NCBI GenBank assembly: GCA_027488905.1
Contig: JAIYAT010000035.1
Location: forward strand, 124,001-188,000
Length of the DNA stretch: 64,000 nt
Source: Bacteroidota bacterium
Lineage (GTDB): Bacteria > Bacteroidota > Bacteroidia > UKL13-3
Direction of reading: 5' to 3'
In this document: positions 54,441-64,000 of the stretch, one piece after another
Numbering within the stretch: the stretch's first letter is position 1
Layout of the letters: each line of letters opens with the position of its first letter
The notes under the pieces: model-generated
Database searches by the model: none
What the model saw: the letters and a program-made list of their open reading frames with translations, nothing else
What the model was told of the DNA's origin: nothing
Made by a program: the position numbers and the translations under genes

Positions 54441-56327
54441 TCAATTATAAATTCTTACCCTAAAGCCAAACCTAAAAGCTCTTAATGGAATGGGGTTGTT
54501 TGGTGTTAGGTAGAAGCCTTTGTTCGTCCAATCCATATTTACATGTTCCATTTTTAGGAAGAAAACGGCTGTTAATACCTTGAAATTTAGAAATGCGTCA
54601 ATTAAAGGGTAATTGCCAATAGTGTAATTATCTTGCAAGTAAAAGGCACGCGCAGCAGGATTCCAAGCGTAAGCTTCCCAAGAAGTGTTGTAATTAATGT
54701 TGGTACCTAATTCTATCTCTAGGGCTTTTTTAAATAATTCTGCATGCAAGAAATAACGAATATTTCCACCCATTTGTGGTAACCTTAAATAACCTCTATT
54801 TGAGGCCTGTAAAAAGAAATTATGTTCTAACCATAATATTCCAATTTGAAATGTTTTACTGGCTTCTAGCGTATTAACCAATAGAATTTCATTGCTTTGT
54901 TGTGGCTTGACATTTTGATTGAAATACACCCAGTTAGCAACTATGTATTGGTTGAACCTAAGATGAAAATTATGTCTAAATCCTCTTGTGCTTAAACCTG
55001 CTCTCCAGTTTAGTACATTGATTTTTGAATAGCTATTTGTCCAATTAAAAGTATTTGAATAAAAACGACTTAATGTATAATCCACTTCTCTCAATTGGTT
55101 TGAAAGCCCAGCAGAAATAGAGAATTTTTTACTTCTAAAAAGTAAGTCACCACCTAGTTTTATATCATTTTGATTGTAACCAAATGGCGTATAAGCTGCC
55201 AAAATTGAAACACCTATGTTGTTATCTGATTTTGGCAGTCTTTCTAATCTAAACTCACCCCAAAAGTTTTGCAAGTTTTCACCATAATTTTGCATTTGGG
55301 TTTGAATAATTTGGTGATGTGCAGAGAATGAAACTAGGCTTTGATGCCTTTCATTGGTTTTGCTCCAAAGGTTATAGGCCAAGCTATTGGTAAAGGTTCT
55401 TGCCGAAATAGAGTCGAAAAATATGCCAGTTGAATCCAATAACTTTGAAGGAAATAGATAGGATGTATCTCCTAATAAGTTGTCTAAAAAATAGGCTTCT
55501 TTATGATAGTTGAAGGTATGAGAGATAAAACCATTTCGCTGTATGATTGCACTTGAGTCTTCGTCTGTGTATTCCCAAGTTTTGTGACCCAAATAATAAT
55601 ATTGTTTTAATTGAAAATTTGTGGATTTATATCTGCTTTGCGCACCAGTTAATCTAACATCTGAAGATTTATCTGTGCCTGTTAAGGTTTCAAAAAGCGA
55701 ATCGCTACGCAGGCCTCCATTTTCGTTGTTGATACCTCTATTTCTAATAAAACTTGTGAGTAGGCCATATCTTTGATCTTTAGAAAAATAACTAGCAAAC
55801 AAACTAGTGTAGTAACCACTTGTTTTTTGGTTCACAAAGAATCCTTCGTTTGTTATTCTATCATAGTGTCCGCCAATATTAATGCGCGGACTTAAATTTA
55901 AGGCAGCTTTAATTCCAAATTGCAGAAATTCTCTTTGACCTTGAGTATAAGTGATATCCGCGTAGGGTTTTTTGGTCAAGAAATATTGAATATCAGAAGG
56001 CTTTTTGAAATAGGTTTCATATGGGTTAAAGGTGAAATTAAACCCCATTTCTTTATCAAAATTAAAAAAGGCATTTCTGTGGGCTGAACCAATATTCCCA
56101 AGGTCTTGAAAGGCTAAAGTTTTTTTATATAGCGGATGATATATTTCGTCTTTTTTGATGAGCGTATCCACAATTACATAAGGAAGATTTCTATCAAGAT
56201 TATGTTCTGTTGTATAAAAAGTGATAAACTTTTCAAGCGCAGCAGAATCAATTTGGGCTTTTGCGTTAGGGAAGTATGCAGCAAAAGTCAAAATTATAAA
56301 ATAGTAAATCTTAAATTTTCTACTCAC
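54441..56327 (-). CDS. Putative porin (Porin_10 family)
   Basis: A 628-residue outer-membrane beta-barrel. Signal peptide ends NAKAQ (25). The sequence is rich in alternating aromatic/polar strands (RLPKSDNNIGVSILAAYTPFGY; LWLEHNFFLQASNRGYLRLPQ) and finishes with FRFGFRVRIYN, typical of a barrel C-terminus. It matches the Porin_10 family of Bacteroidota. Its start overlaps the LVIVD/T9SS gene by 4 bp, so it is the last of that operon. Confidence 0.85.
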   Translation of the reverse strand: MSRKFKIYYFIILTFAAYFPNAKAQIDSAALEKFITFYTTEHNLDRNLPYVIVDTLIKKDEIYHPLYKKTLAFQDLGNIGSAHRNAFFNFDKEMGFNFTFNPYETYFKKPSDIQYFLTKKPYADITYTQGQREFLQFGIKAALNLSPRINIGGHYDRITNEGFFVNQKTSGYYTSLFASYFSKDQRYGLLTSFIRNRGINNENGGLRSDSLFETLTGTDKSSDVRLTGAQSRYKSTNFQLKQYYYLGHKTWEYTDEDSSAIIQRNGFISHTFNYHKEAYFLDNLLGDTSYLFPSKLLDSTGIFFDSISARTFTNSLAYNLWSKTNERHQSLVSFSAHHQIIQTQMQNYGENLQNFWGEFRLERLPKSDNNIGVSILAAYTPFGYNQNDIKLGGDLLFRSKKFSISAGLSNQLREVDYTLSRFYSNTFNWTNSYSKINVLNWRAGLSTRGFRHNFHLRFNQYIVANWVYFNQNVKPQQSNEILLVNTLEASKTFQIGILWLEHNFFLQASNRGYLRLPQMGGNIRYFLHAELFKKALEIELGTNINYNTSWEAYAWNPAARAFYLQDNYTIGNYPLIDAFLNFKVLTAVFFLKMEHVNMDWTNKGFYLTPNNPIPLRAFRFGFRVRIYN

Positions 56328-57721
56328 AGTTTAATCAGCTTCTTTTTAATTGATTGATTCCCGTTTTCTATGTTAACTAGATAGACACCAGGTGACCAAT
56401 TTTCAATGGACGTTTCAAATGTAGGTTGGGAGATTGGTTTCTGCAAAATCAATTCACCTAAACTATTATAAATTTTTACAATTGAATTGGCGCTTGGTTC
56501 AAACCCAATTGTTAGTTGAAAACTTGAGGAAGCTGGGTTTGGATAGATTTTAACTTGAGGAGCATCTAAAGTATTTGGTAAGCCTGTTAGTTCTTTGGAA
56601 GGTTTAAGTGTAAAAATACCTTCTTGCATGTCGCTTGCAGCAATGGTGCCTGAAGGAAACCAAGGATATAAACCCCAGCAGCCGTTAAAACCTTCATAAC
56701 TAGCAGGAGGAAATGGGAAAGTTCTATAATACCCAACTTGAACAGGATTAAATGGGTTTTTCAAATCAAAAATTACCACTCCTTCATGGTAATAAGAAAC
56801 ATAAGCAAAATCTCCCACCCAAAAGGCATTATGTGCTGTTGCATTGGTGCTTGCTTCAAATTTGCTCACTAGTTTAGGGTCATAAATATTGCTTACGTCA
56901 AATATTTTAATTGCCAAACCATTTGGAACTTCGTCTGTAAACATGATGTATTTTCCGTTTGGAGAGAGCCAACTGCTATGATTGTAGCCGTTTTCTGGGT
57001 AATCTGCAATTACTGTTATTAAGGCTTGTTTATTTAAATTCCTTAAATCAAAAACCCATAAACCTGTGTATTCAGTCGAGCACCAAGCTGTATCATTTCT
57101 AACATAGACTTCGTGAACACTTTTAAAGGCTTCGATATTTCCATTAAATTTAGGGACATTTAAACTTCCTATTTTTATAGGAATTTCTGGGTTTTCTAGG
57201 CTAATGACATCCATTGCATTGGTAACGCCATATTTAGTCCTATTAATGCACATATACAGTCTTTTGCTTTCAGCTTCAATAAAAATACTATGCGTATTAT
57301 GAGCAATTGTGTCGCTATCATAAACTTTATGAGCAGAGTCTGGTAAAAAGCTTAAATCAAAGACCTGCAAACTTCCTAATTGTTTATTATCACTAACGCA
57401 ATATACATAATGACTGTAGCATTCTAAATCTCTATTTACCATTTGTTTAGATTTACCATCTTCAACATCACACAAAACAATATTTTGAGGATTTGTGATG
57501 TCAAAGAAATAAATGCTATCTGTGCTTCCAGCAATGATATATTCTCTTTTGTTGAGAGTATCTACATAACCTGTAAGGTCGCTCCAGATTTGAGTTCCAT
57601 TAATTCTTGGTAAATTTGGATTTTGCCAATGGTCTAGGAGTTTTATGTTTAAAGACTTATCCTGCGCAAAGGTTTGGTTCAAGCCGAAAAAAAAGAATAC
57701 AATGTAAAGATACTTTACCAT
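56324..57721 (-). CDS. Choice-of-anchor B (LVIVD) protein with T9SS sorting domain
   Basis: A 465-residue secreted protein. The signal peptide (to about 19) is followed by LVIVD-type repeats (EYIIAGSTDSIYFFDITNP; YVSYYHEGVVIFDLKNPFNPVQVGYY) forming a beta-propeller-like structure. The last ~80 residues are a type A T9SS sorting domain (IYPNPASSSFQLT ... ENGNQSIKKKLIKL). It should be exported through the Gld/Por machine and displayed at the surface. It is a paralog of the gene at 57715-59103, which it overlaps by 7 bp. Confidence 0.92.
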   Translation of the reverse strand: MVKYLYIVFFFFGLNQTFAQDKSLNIKLLDHWQNPNLPRINGTQIWSDLTGYVDTLNKREYIIAGSTDSIYFFDITNPQNIVLCDVEDGKSKQMVNRDLECYSHYVYCVSDNKQLGSLQVFDLSFLPDSAHKVYDSDTIAHNTHSIFIEAESKRLYMCINRTKYGVTNAMDVISLENPEIPIKIGSLNVPKFNGNIEAFKSVHEVYVRNDTAWCSTEYTGLWVFDLRNLNKQALITVIADYPENGYNHSSWLSPNGKYIMFTDEVPNGLAIKIFDVSNIYDPKLVSKFEASTNATAHNAFWVGDFAYVSYYHEGVVIFDLKNPFNPVQVGYYRTFPFPPASYEGFNGCWGLYPWFPSGTIAASDMQEGIFTLKPSKELTGLPNTLDAPQVKIYPNPASSSFQLTIGFEPSANSIVKIYNSLGELILQKPISQPTFETSIENWSPGVYLVNIENGNQSIKKKLIKL

Positions 57722-59103
57722 TTGATAATCTTTTTGGTTTGATTGCCTTTTTCATTGAAAACGTTCAAGAAATAGACGCCAGCAGCTAAATGACTCAAAT
57801 CAATTTGGTTTCGGTTTGAACCAAGTGTACCATGCAATTCTTGGATTCCTGAAATATTAAATAGAGTAAAATCATATACACCATTTTCTAATCCAGAAAT
57901 AAAAACATTATCGCGGGTTGGGTTAGGGAAAAAACCAAAGTCAAGGTTATTTGAAATAATGTTTTCGTTGCCTACCAAGCTGCTATCAATTTCAAAAACA
58001 AAAATTCCTGAAGTTAAGTCGCTTGCAATAATATGCTTGCTTGGCAAGAAAGGGTAGATACCCCAGCAACCTTTAAATCCTCCGTATTGTTCGGGCTCAA
58101 CGGGGTGTGTATCATACCAAGCAACTTGGTAAGGTTTTGAAGGGTCTTTAACATTATAAACTCTTACACCATCATGATAAGAAGAAACATAGGCAAAATC
58201 ACCATACCAAAAAGCATTATGCGGCATTGCAGATGGATTGCTATTAAACATACTAACAAAGCGCGGTTCTGTGAAATTTTTTAAGTCGTAAATTTTTATA
58301 TCTAGTCCTGTATTTTCATCCGTAAACATGATGTATCTGCCAGTTTTATCTAACCAACTAGAGTGGTTATAACCTCTATCTGGGTAGGAGTTGATGATGT
58401 TAATTAATCTTTGATTTGATAGGTTTTTCAAATCAAAAATAAAGAGACCCGAATTTTCACAACTAAGGTAAACTGTATCATTTCTAACATACATTTCGTG
58501 AACAGCATTGAACAAGTCAAAATTATTTGGATCCTTTGGCACTTGTAATTCTGCTAAAAACAGCGGGTTTTCTGGGTTTTCCAAGCTTAAAACATCCAAT
58601 GCTGAGAAACCTCCAGGTTTTGAATTCATGCTCATGTACAATCTCTTAGATTGAGAATCCACAAAAATGGTATGTGTAAAAGTGCCTAAAGCATTGCTTT
58701 CATAAACTTTATGGACCGAATCAGGAAGGTATTGTAAATCAAAAATTTGAAGTGCGCCTATTCCAGATGCTTGGTCGGAAACGCAATATGCATAATGTTT
58801 ATAGGTTTCATAATCTCTGTTTCTTGCAAAACGAGATGAGCCATGTTGTCTGGCAACTAATTTTATTTGAGTAGGAATTGTAATATCGAAAAAATAAACG
58901 CTATCAGTTGTACCTGCAATAATATATTCTTTGTTTTTAATTGGGTCGAACCAACCTGTTAAATCGTTCCAAATGTCTGTTACGTCTACCTTTGGCAGGA
59001 GTGAGTCATTATAATTAGAAAGAAGTTTCATTTTATAGGCTTGTTGCCCATTTGCTATAAAATGGAATAGGATTATAGAGACAAATAACAGTGGTTTTTT
59101 CAT
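57715..59103 (-). CDS. Choice-of-anchor B (LVIVD) protein with T9SS sorting domain, paralog
   Basis: A 462-residue secreted protein organised like its downstream paralog: signal peptide (to about 20), LVIVD repeats (EYIIAGTTDSVYFFDITIP; YVSSYHDGVRVYNVKDPSKPYQVAWY) and a C-terminal T9SS sorting domain (FFPNPTRDNVFISG ... EKGNQTKKIIKW). The pair arose by tandem duplication. The gene lies 8 bp after the acyltransferase-like gene and heads the secreted pair and porin. Confidence 0.92.
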   Translation of the reverse strand: MKKPLLFVSIILFHFIANGQQAYKMKLLSNYNDSLLPKVDVTDIWNDLTGWFDPIKNKEYIIAGTTDSVYFFDITIPTQIKLVARQHGSSRFARNRDYETYKHYAYCVSDQASGIGALQIFDLQYLPDSVHKVYESNALGTFTHTIFVDSQSKRLYMSMNSKPGGFSALDVLSLENPENPLFLAELQVPKDPNNFDLFNAVHEMYVRNDTVYLSCENSGLFIFDLKNLSNQRLINIINSYPDRGYNHSSWLDKTGRYIMFTDENTGLDIKIYDLKNFTEPRFVSMFNSNPSAMPHNAFWYGDFAYVSSYHDGVRVYNVKDPSKPYQVAWYDTHPVEPEQYGGFKGCWGIYPFLPSKHIIASDLTSGIFVFEIDSSLVGNENIISNNLDFGFFPNPTRDNVFISGLENGVYDFTLFNISGIQELHGTLGSNRNQIDLSHLAAGVYFLNVFNEKGNQTKKIIKW

Positions 59104-59111
59104 GGATAAGG

Positions 59112-60227
59112 TTAACTAAACATCTTTCTGTAAGTATAATGAATTTTGCTGGTTTTTGCACCAAGGGATTGAATAAGACTTTGCATTTTGGGATTAAAAT
59201 CGCCTATCCATGCAAGTTCACATGTTTTGAATTGCTTGGTTTTTTGCATAGCCGCATAAAATTTCATAATCATTCCTGTTTCAAGACCTTGGTTTTGGTA
59301 GGCGGGAATTACACCAAAAACGATGCCTCGCATTCTATTCAGCTTTTCAAAATAGCGAAAGAAAAGAAACTTCAACTTTCCATACCAATTTAAGTCTCCA
59401 TTAACATGTTTAAATAGCTGATTAACTTCAGGAATGGCTATAAAAAAACCAGCTGCTTGGTTATTAGCATATGCGAACCAAATTCCTTCTTCAAGTAGAA
59501 TTGGTTTTAGTGAATTTAATGTAATTAAAATTCGATCTAGCGTAATGGGTACATAGTCGTGACGATGCTGCCAGGCTTGGTTGTAAATAGACACAAAGTC
59601 ATTCGCAAATCGGTCAAGTTCTTTAATTTTAAAATGTTCAAAATGGAAGTTTTGATTCTGAAAAACTCTATTTGCCATGTTTTGAAATCTATCAATATTA
59701 AAGGTTTCAACAGAAATTTCTGAGGTAAGTTGTTGAAAAAGGAGCTGATAAGAATTACTTTCAAACAAGTTTTGGTAATAGATGGGATTATAATTTTCTT
59801 GGTAGGAGGGAATGGCATTTGCAGTAGTTAATAAACCCCAATATTTATCTCGCTCGCCAAAGTTTATTGGACCATCTACGCCAATAAATCCTAGATTTTT
59901 TAACCATGTTTCTGCAGTTTCTAATAAAATTTTAGCCGCTTCATAATTGTCGATTGATTCGAAGAAACCAATACCACCAATTTTAGATTTTAGTTGATTG
60001 GCATCATAAAAGGCAGCAATTCTGCCAATAATTTTTTTTGAATCATTTAGTATTAGCCATGCCTTTATTTTTCCATCCTTTAATAAACTGTTGGTTTGCG
60101 GATTAAAAATAGGGAAGAGGTCTTGTTGCAAATGAGGAATATAATTTTTATCATTTGAATAAAAACTTGGAGCACAGTGCACAAAATCTTTTAGCAGCTT
60201 CTTTGTATTAACTTCTATGACATGCAT
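59112..60227 (-). CDS. Acyltransferase-like (GNAT-fold) protein
   Basis: A 371-residue protein in which a GNAT-type acyl-CoA N-acyltransferase fold is suggested by RIAAFYDANQLKSKIGGIGFFESIDNYEAAKILLETAETWLKNLGFIGVDGPINFG in the N-terminal half and FGVIPAYQNQGLETGMIMKFYAAMQ in the C-terminal half (acetyl-CoA loop-like). The substrate is unknown. It is the first gene of a minus-strand unit continuing to the porin. Confidence 0.7.
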   Translation of the reverse strand: MHVIEVNTKKLLKDFVHCAPSFYSNDKNYIPHLQQDLFPIFNPQTNSLLKDGKIKAWLILNDSKKIIGRIAAFYDANQLKSKIGGIGFFESIDNYEAAKILLETAETWLKNLGFIGVDGPINFGERDKYWGLLTTANAIPSYQENYNPIYYQNLFESNSYQLLFQQLTSEISVETFNIDRFQNMANRVFQNQNFHFEHFKIKELDRFANDFVSIYNQAWQHRHDYVPITLDRILITLNSLKPILLEEGIWFAYANNQAAGFFIAIPEVNQLFKHVNGDLNWYGKLKFLFFRYFEKLNRMRGIVFGVIPAYQNQGLETGMIMKFYAAMQKTKQFKTCELAWIGDFNPKMQSLIQSLGAKTSKIHYTYRKMFS

Positions 60228-60318
60228 ATGATGCGAATTTCGATATATACTTCACAAAACCCAAATATCTGTTTTGCACTCTTAGCCCAATTGATTAATT
60301 TGCTCAAAATTTTAAATT

Positions 60319-60858
60319 ATGTTGAATATAGGCGACAGGTTACCAGATTTTAAATTAAAGGGATTTGACGGTAAGGATTACACACAATTTGATTATGCAG
60401 ATAAGTACGCCTTAGCGGTTATATTTACTTGCAATAGCTCACCCATATCAAAGGCCTATGGTCAAAGGTTAATTGATTTGTTCGAAAAATATGAAGAGGA
60501 TAGTATGGGAATTGTTGGAATTAATTCTAATGATGCCATTCAATCACCAGAAGATAGTTTTGAGCAAATGAAATTTGTAGCCGAGCGTCTTGGATTGGAT
60601 GACATGCATTTTTTATATTTACAAGACGAAACACAAGAAGTGGCAATGCGTTTTGGGGCAAAAGTAAATCCAGAAGTATTTTTGTTTAACCGTAAAAGAG
60701 AATTGGTTTATAAAGGAGCAATAGATGATTGCTGGGAAAACGAAGCCATGGTTACGGCTGTTTACTTGGAGGATGCAATTGAAGAAGCTTTGGATGGAAT
60801 GGAGATTGACTACCCAGAAATTCCTGCAGTAGGGACTCCAATCATTTGGAAAAAATAA
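60319..60858 (+). CDS. Thioredoxin-like redoxin without the second active-site cysteine
   Basis: A 179-residue redoxin-fold protein: GDRLPDFKLKGFDGKDY, VIFTCNSSPISKAYGQRLIDLF, GIVGINSNDA, FGAKVNPEVFLFNRKRELVYKGAIDD. Relatives have a TCNHCP-type site; here TCNSSP keeps only the first cysteine. The other cysteine is in DDCWEN near the C-terminus. Disulfide exchange of the normal type is therefore doubtful; a peroxidase or monothiol role is possible. The SDR gene follows. Confidence 0.82.
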   Translation: MLNIGDRLPDFKLKGFDGKDYTQFDYADKYALAVIFTCNSSPISKAYGQRLIDLFEKYEEDSMGIVGINSNDAIQSPEDSFEQMKFVAERLGLDDMHFLYLQDETQEVAMRFGAKVNPEVFLFNRKRELVYKGAIDDCWENEAMVTAVYLEDAIEEALDGMEIDYPEIPAVGTPIIWKK

Positions 60859-60884
60859 AAAACACTCGCTTTTTTAGGCAAAGT

Positions 60885-61691
60885 ATGCTTGGTAAGGTAG
60901 TTATTATTACAGGAGCATCTTCTGGAATTGGAGAAGCATGTGCATATGCCTTCGCAAAGGAGGGGGCGAAATTGGTATTATCTGCTCGCAATAAAGAAAA
61001 GTTAAATCTTATTGGTCAAAAATTAATTTCTCAAGGCATAGAAGTCCTTCTAGTTCCATGCGATGTTAGGAATGAAATTGAATGCAAACAACTAATAGAA
61101 AGTGCATTTGCCTATTTTGGTAAAATTGATGTATTAATAAACAATGCTGGGATAAGCATGCGTGCGCTCTTCAAAGATGTTGAGATTGGGGTAATGGAGC
61201 AACTTATGCAAACCAATTTTTGGGGTGCGGTTTATTGCACAAAATATGCCTTGCCTTACTTGTTAGAAAGCAAAGGCTCTGTGATTGGAGTTAACTCTTG
61301 GGCCGGGTTTACTGGCCTTCCTGCACGTACAGGATATACAGCGTCCAAGTTTGCATTACTTGGTTTTTTAGAGGCCTTACGGGTTGAGAATTTAAAAACA
61401 GGTTTGCATGTTGGCAGCATTTTTCCAGGTTATACCACTTCAAACATTCGAAATACTGCATTAAATGCTAGAGGTGAGGCACAATTGGAAAGTCCGCTTG
61501 AAGAAAAGAAATTAATGCCAGCTGCTGAGGTAGCGTCTGAAATTGTGAATATGGTTAGAAAAAGGCGCAAGTATCACATATTAACGTTTACTGGTAAATT
61601 GATGTATTGGGTAAACAAGTTGTTTCCAGATTATGTAGACAGAAAGGTTTTTGAAGTTGTTTCGCGGGAGAAGGACTCTCCCTTTCACTAG
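60885..61691 (+). CDS. Short-chain dehydrogenase/reductase
   Basis: A 268-residue classical SDR. NAD(P) motif VIITGASSGIGEACAYAFAKEGA, NNAGISMRALF, the catalytic Ser region GSVIGVNSWAGF, Tyr/Lys in ARTGYTASKFALLGF, and PG in IFPGYTTSN. It would oxidise or reduce an unknown alcohol/ketone; the C-terminal ILTFTGKLMYWVNKLFPDY resembles membrane-associated lipid SDRs. The TTG at 60846 overlaps the previous gene; the ATG at 60885 is preferred. Confidence 0.9.
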   Translation: MLGKVVIITGASSGIGEACAYAFAKEGAKLVLSARNKEKLNLIGQKLISQGIEVLLVPCDVRNEIECKQLIESAFAYFGKIDVLINNAGISMRALFKDVEIGVMEQLMQTNFWGAVYCTKYALPYLLESKGSVIGVNSWAGFTGLPARTGYTASKFALLGFLEALRVENLKTGLHVGSIFPGYTTSNIRNTALNARGEAQLESPLEEKKLMPAAEVASEIVNMVRKRRKYHILTFTGKLMYWVNKLFPDYVDRKVFEVVSREKDSPFH

Positions 61692-61716
61692 GTTGTATTG
61701 GTGTTAAACCAAAGAA

Positions 61717-61737
61717 GGCGCGGCCTGCGGCCGCGCC
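61717..61737. repeat. GC-rich perfect palindromic hairpin
   Basis: GGCGCGGCC and GGCCGCGCC are perfect inverted 9-mers around TGC in otherwise AT-rich DNA, between the convergent SDR and gyrB genes. No T-run follows, so it is not a normal intrinsic terminator, though it may stop transcription or be a repetitive palindrome. Confidence 0.8.
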
Positions 61738-61764
61738 CTACTATATATGAACAGCATTTCTGCC

Positions 61765-61802
61765 ATTCCCAACCCCCACCATTTGAGGGGGAACATGGGA
61801 AT
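61765..61802. repeat. Nested inverted repeat next to the gyrB stop
   Basis: ATTCCCA (61765-61771) and TGGGAAT (61796-61802) enclose CCCCC and GGGGG arms. It adjoins the gyrB stop codon at 61804 on the minus strand. No T-run is seen; it may protect or end the gyrB mRNA. Confidence 0.65.
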
Positions 61803-61803
61803 A

Positions 61804-63816
<2,013 letters not shown>

Positions 63817-63887
63817 TCAAGGGTTTTAAGCCACTTGTTATCCACATTTTATCCTTTTCTAACTTGCTGTAAAAAAGGTCTTTTGGT

Positions 63888-64000
63888 TCAAACCGAACCT
63901 AAATTTTTGAGATACTCCTCCCATGGTTTAAAAACCGCTTCATTTACCTTCATTTCTCCGCTTACTAACTTGTTGAAATTGTGGATAGAGAACTGCTCAT
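63888..64000 (-). CDS. 3' end of an unidentified gene (partial)
   Basis: An open frame enters from the right edge on the minus strand and ends with the stop at 63888-63890. Its final residues read EQFSIHNFNKLVSGEMKVNEAVFKPWEEYLKNLGSV. It is too short to identify. The gene continues outside the window, so it is likely real but unassigned. The stop codon lies within a copy of the window-wide GGTTYRAACC motif. Confidence 0.5.
   Translation of the reverse strand, partial: EQFSIHNFNKLVSGEMKVNEAVFKPWEEYLKNLGSV

Noticed and set aside
61717-61737. Intrinsic terminator of the SDR or gyrB
   Set aside because: No T-run follows on either strand; kept only as a hairpin.

Overview
The window is a typical chromosomal stretch of a member of the Bacteroidota. 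It has AT-rich DNA, a complete gldK-gldL-gldM-gldN type IX secretion/gliding block preceded by a PorP/SprF gene, proteins with T9SS C-terminal sorting domains, a Porin_10-type porin, DUF3078, DUF4271 and DUF2911 proteins, many TTG starts, almost no Shine-Dalgarno signals, and promoters of the Bacteroidota TTTG / TAnnTTTG type in front of tRNAs and gldK. Genus and family cannot be fixed from the sequence alone.

Layout. 1-440 is non-coding: ten copies of a 22-bp tandem repeat, then two inverted-repeat elements. 441-5160 holds a small lipoprotein, a Crp-like regulator, a pirin, and an ECF sigma / anti-sigma / small membrane protein / truncated-globin lipoprotein cassette. 5267-6120 is a scar: a 5'-truncated dihydroorotase copy joined through 8 bp of microhomology to a 221-bp copy of the pirin 3' end. 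The intact dihydroorotase and a DUF962 gene follow. 7988-22450 is housekeeping and membrane functions: EamA transporter, YraN, NhaD antiporter, glycosyltransferase, pseudouridine synthase, nucleoid-associated protein, PdeM nuclease, a cysteine-free IscA-like protein, ABC permease, M23 peptidase, HemW, a BamA-like protein, DUF4271 and HemD. 22560-28263 is porP/sprF-gldKLMN, closed by a strong terminator.

28402-35793 contains a SPOR protein, cobalamin adenosyltransferase, DUF3078 protein, cysteine desulfurase, agmatinase-like ureohydrolase, methionine aminopeptidase, an Hpt protein, an NlpC/P60 peptidase and a peroxiredoxin. 35794-38770 carries tRNA-Arg(ACG), a 20-bp tandem repeat, a GH20 hexosaminidase and tRNA-Leu(CAA). 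38773-46058 has a YeiH-type transporter, DbpA-like helicase, phospholipase C/nuclease-like protein, dnaN, an unrecognised outer-membrane protein, QueG and a Spy-like protein. 46215-50795 is a polysaccharide export/polymerisation cluster. 50792-60227 has a rhodanese lipoprotein, MBL hydrolase, NFACT protein, tRNA-His(GTG), an exported superoxide dismutase, a porin, two tandem LVIVD/T9SS paralogs and an acyltransferase-like protein. The window ends with a thioredoxin-like protein, an SDR, gyrB and the 3' end of one further gene.

The least expected signals are: (1) a palindromic word GGTTYRAACC (14 exact copies found by eye, on both strands and in several reading frames, with a relaxed 7-bp core near 57 copies); (2) the pyrC/pirin duplication scar with apparently complementary content on its two sides; (3) the sigma/anti-sigma/globin-lipoprotein cassette; and (4) family members lacking expected catalytic or ligand residues (cysteine-free IscA-like protein, TCNSSP thioredoxin-like protein, degenerate Wzc-type ATPase). 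All counts were made by eye.
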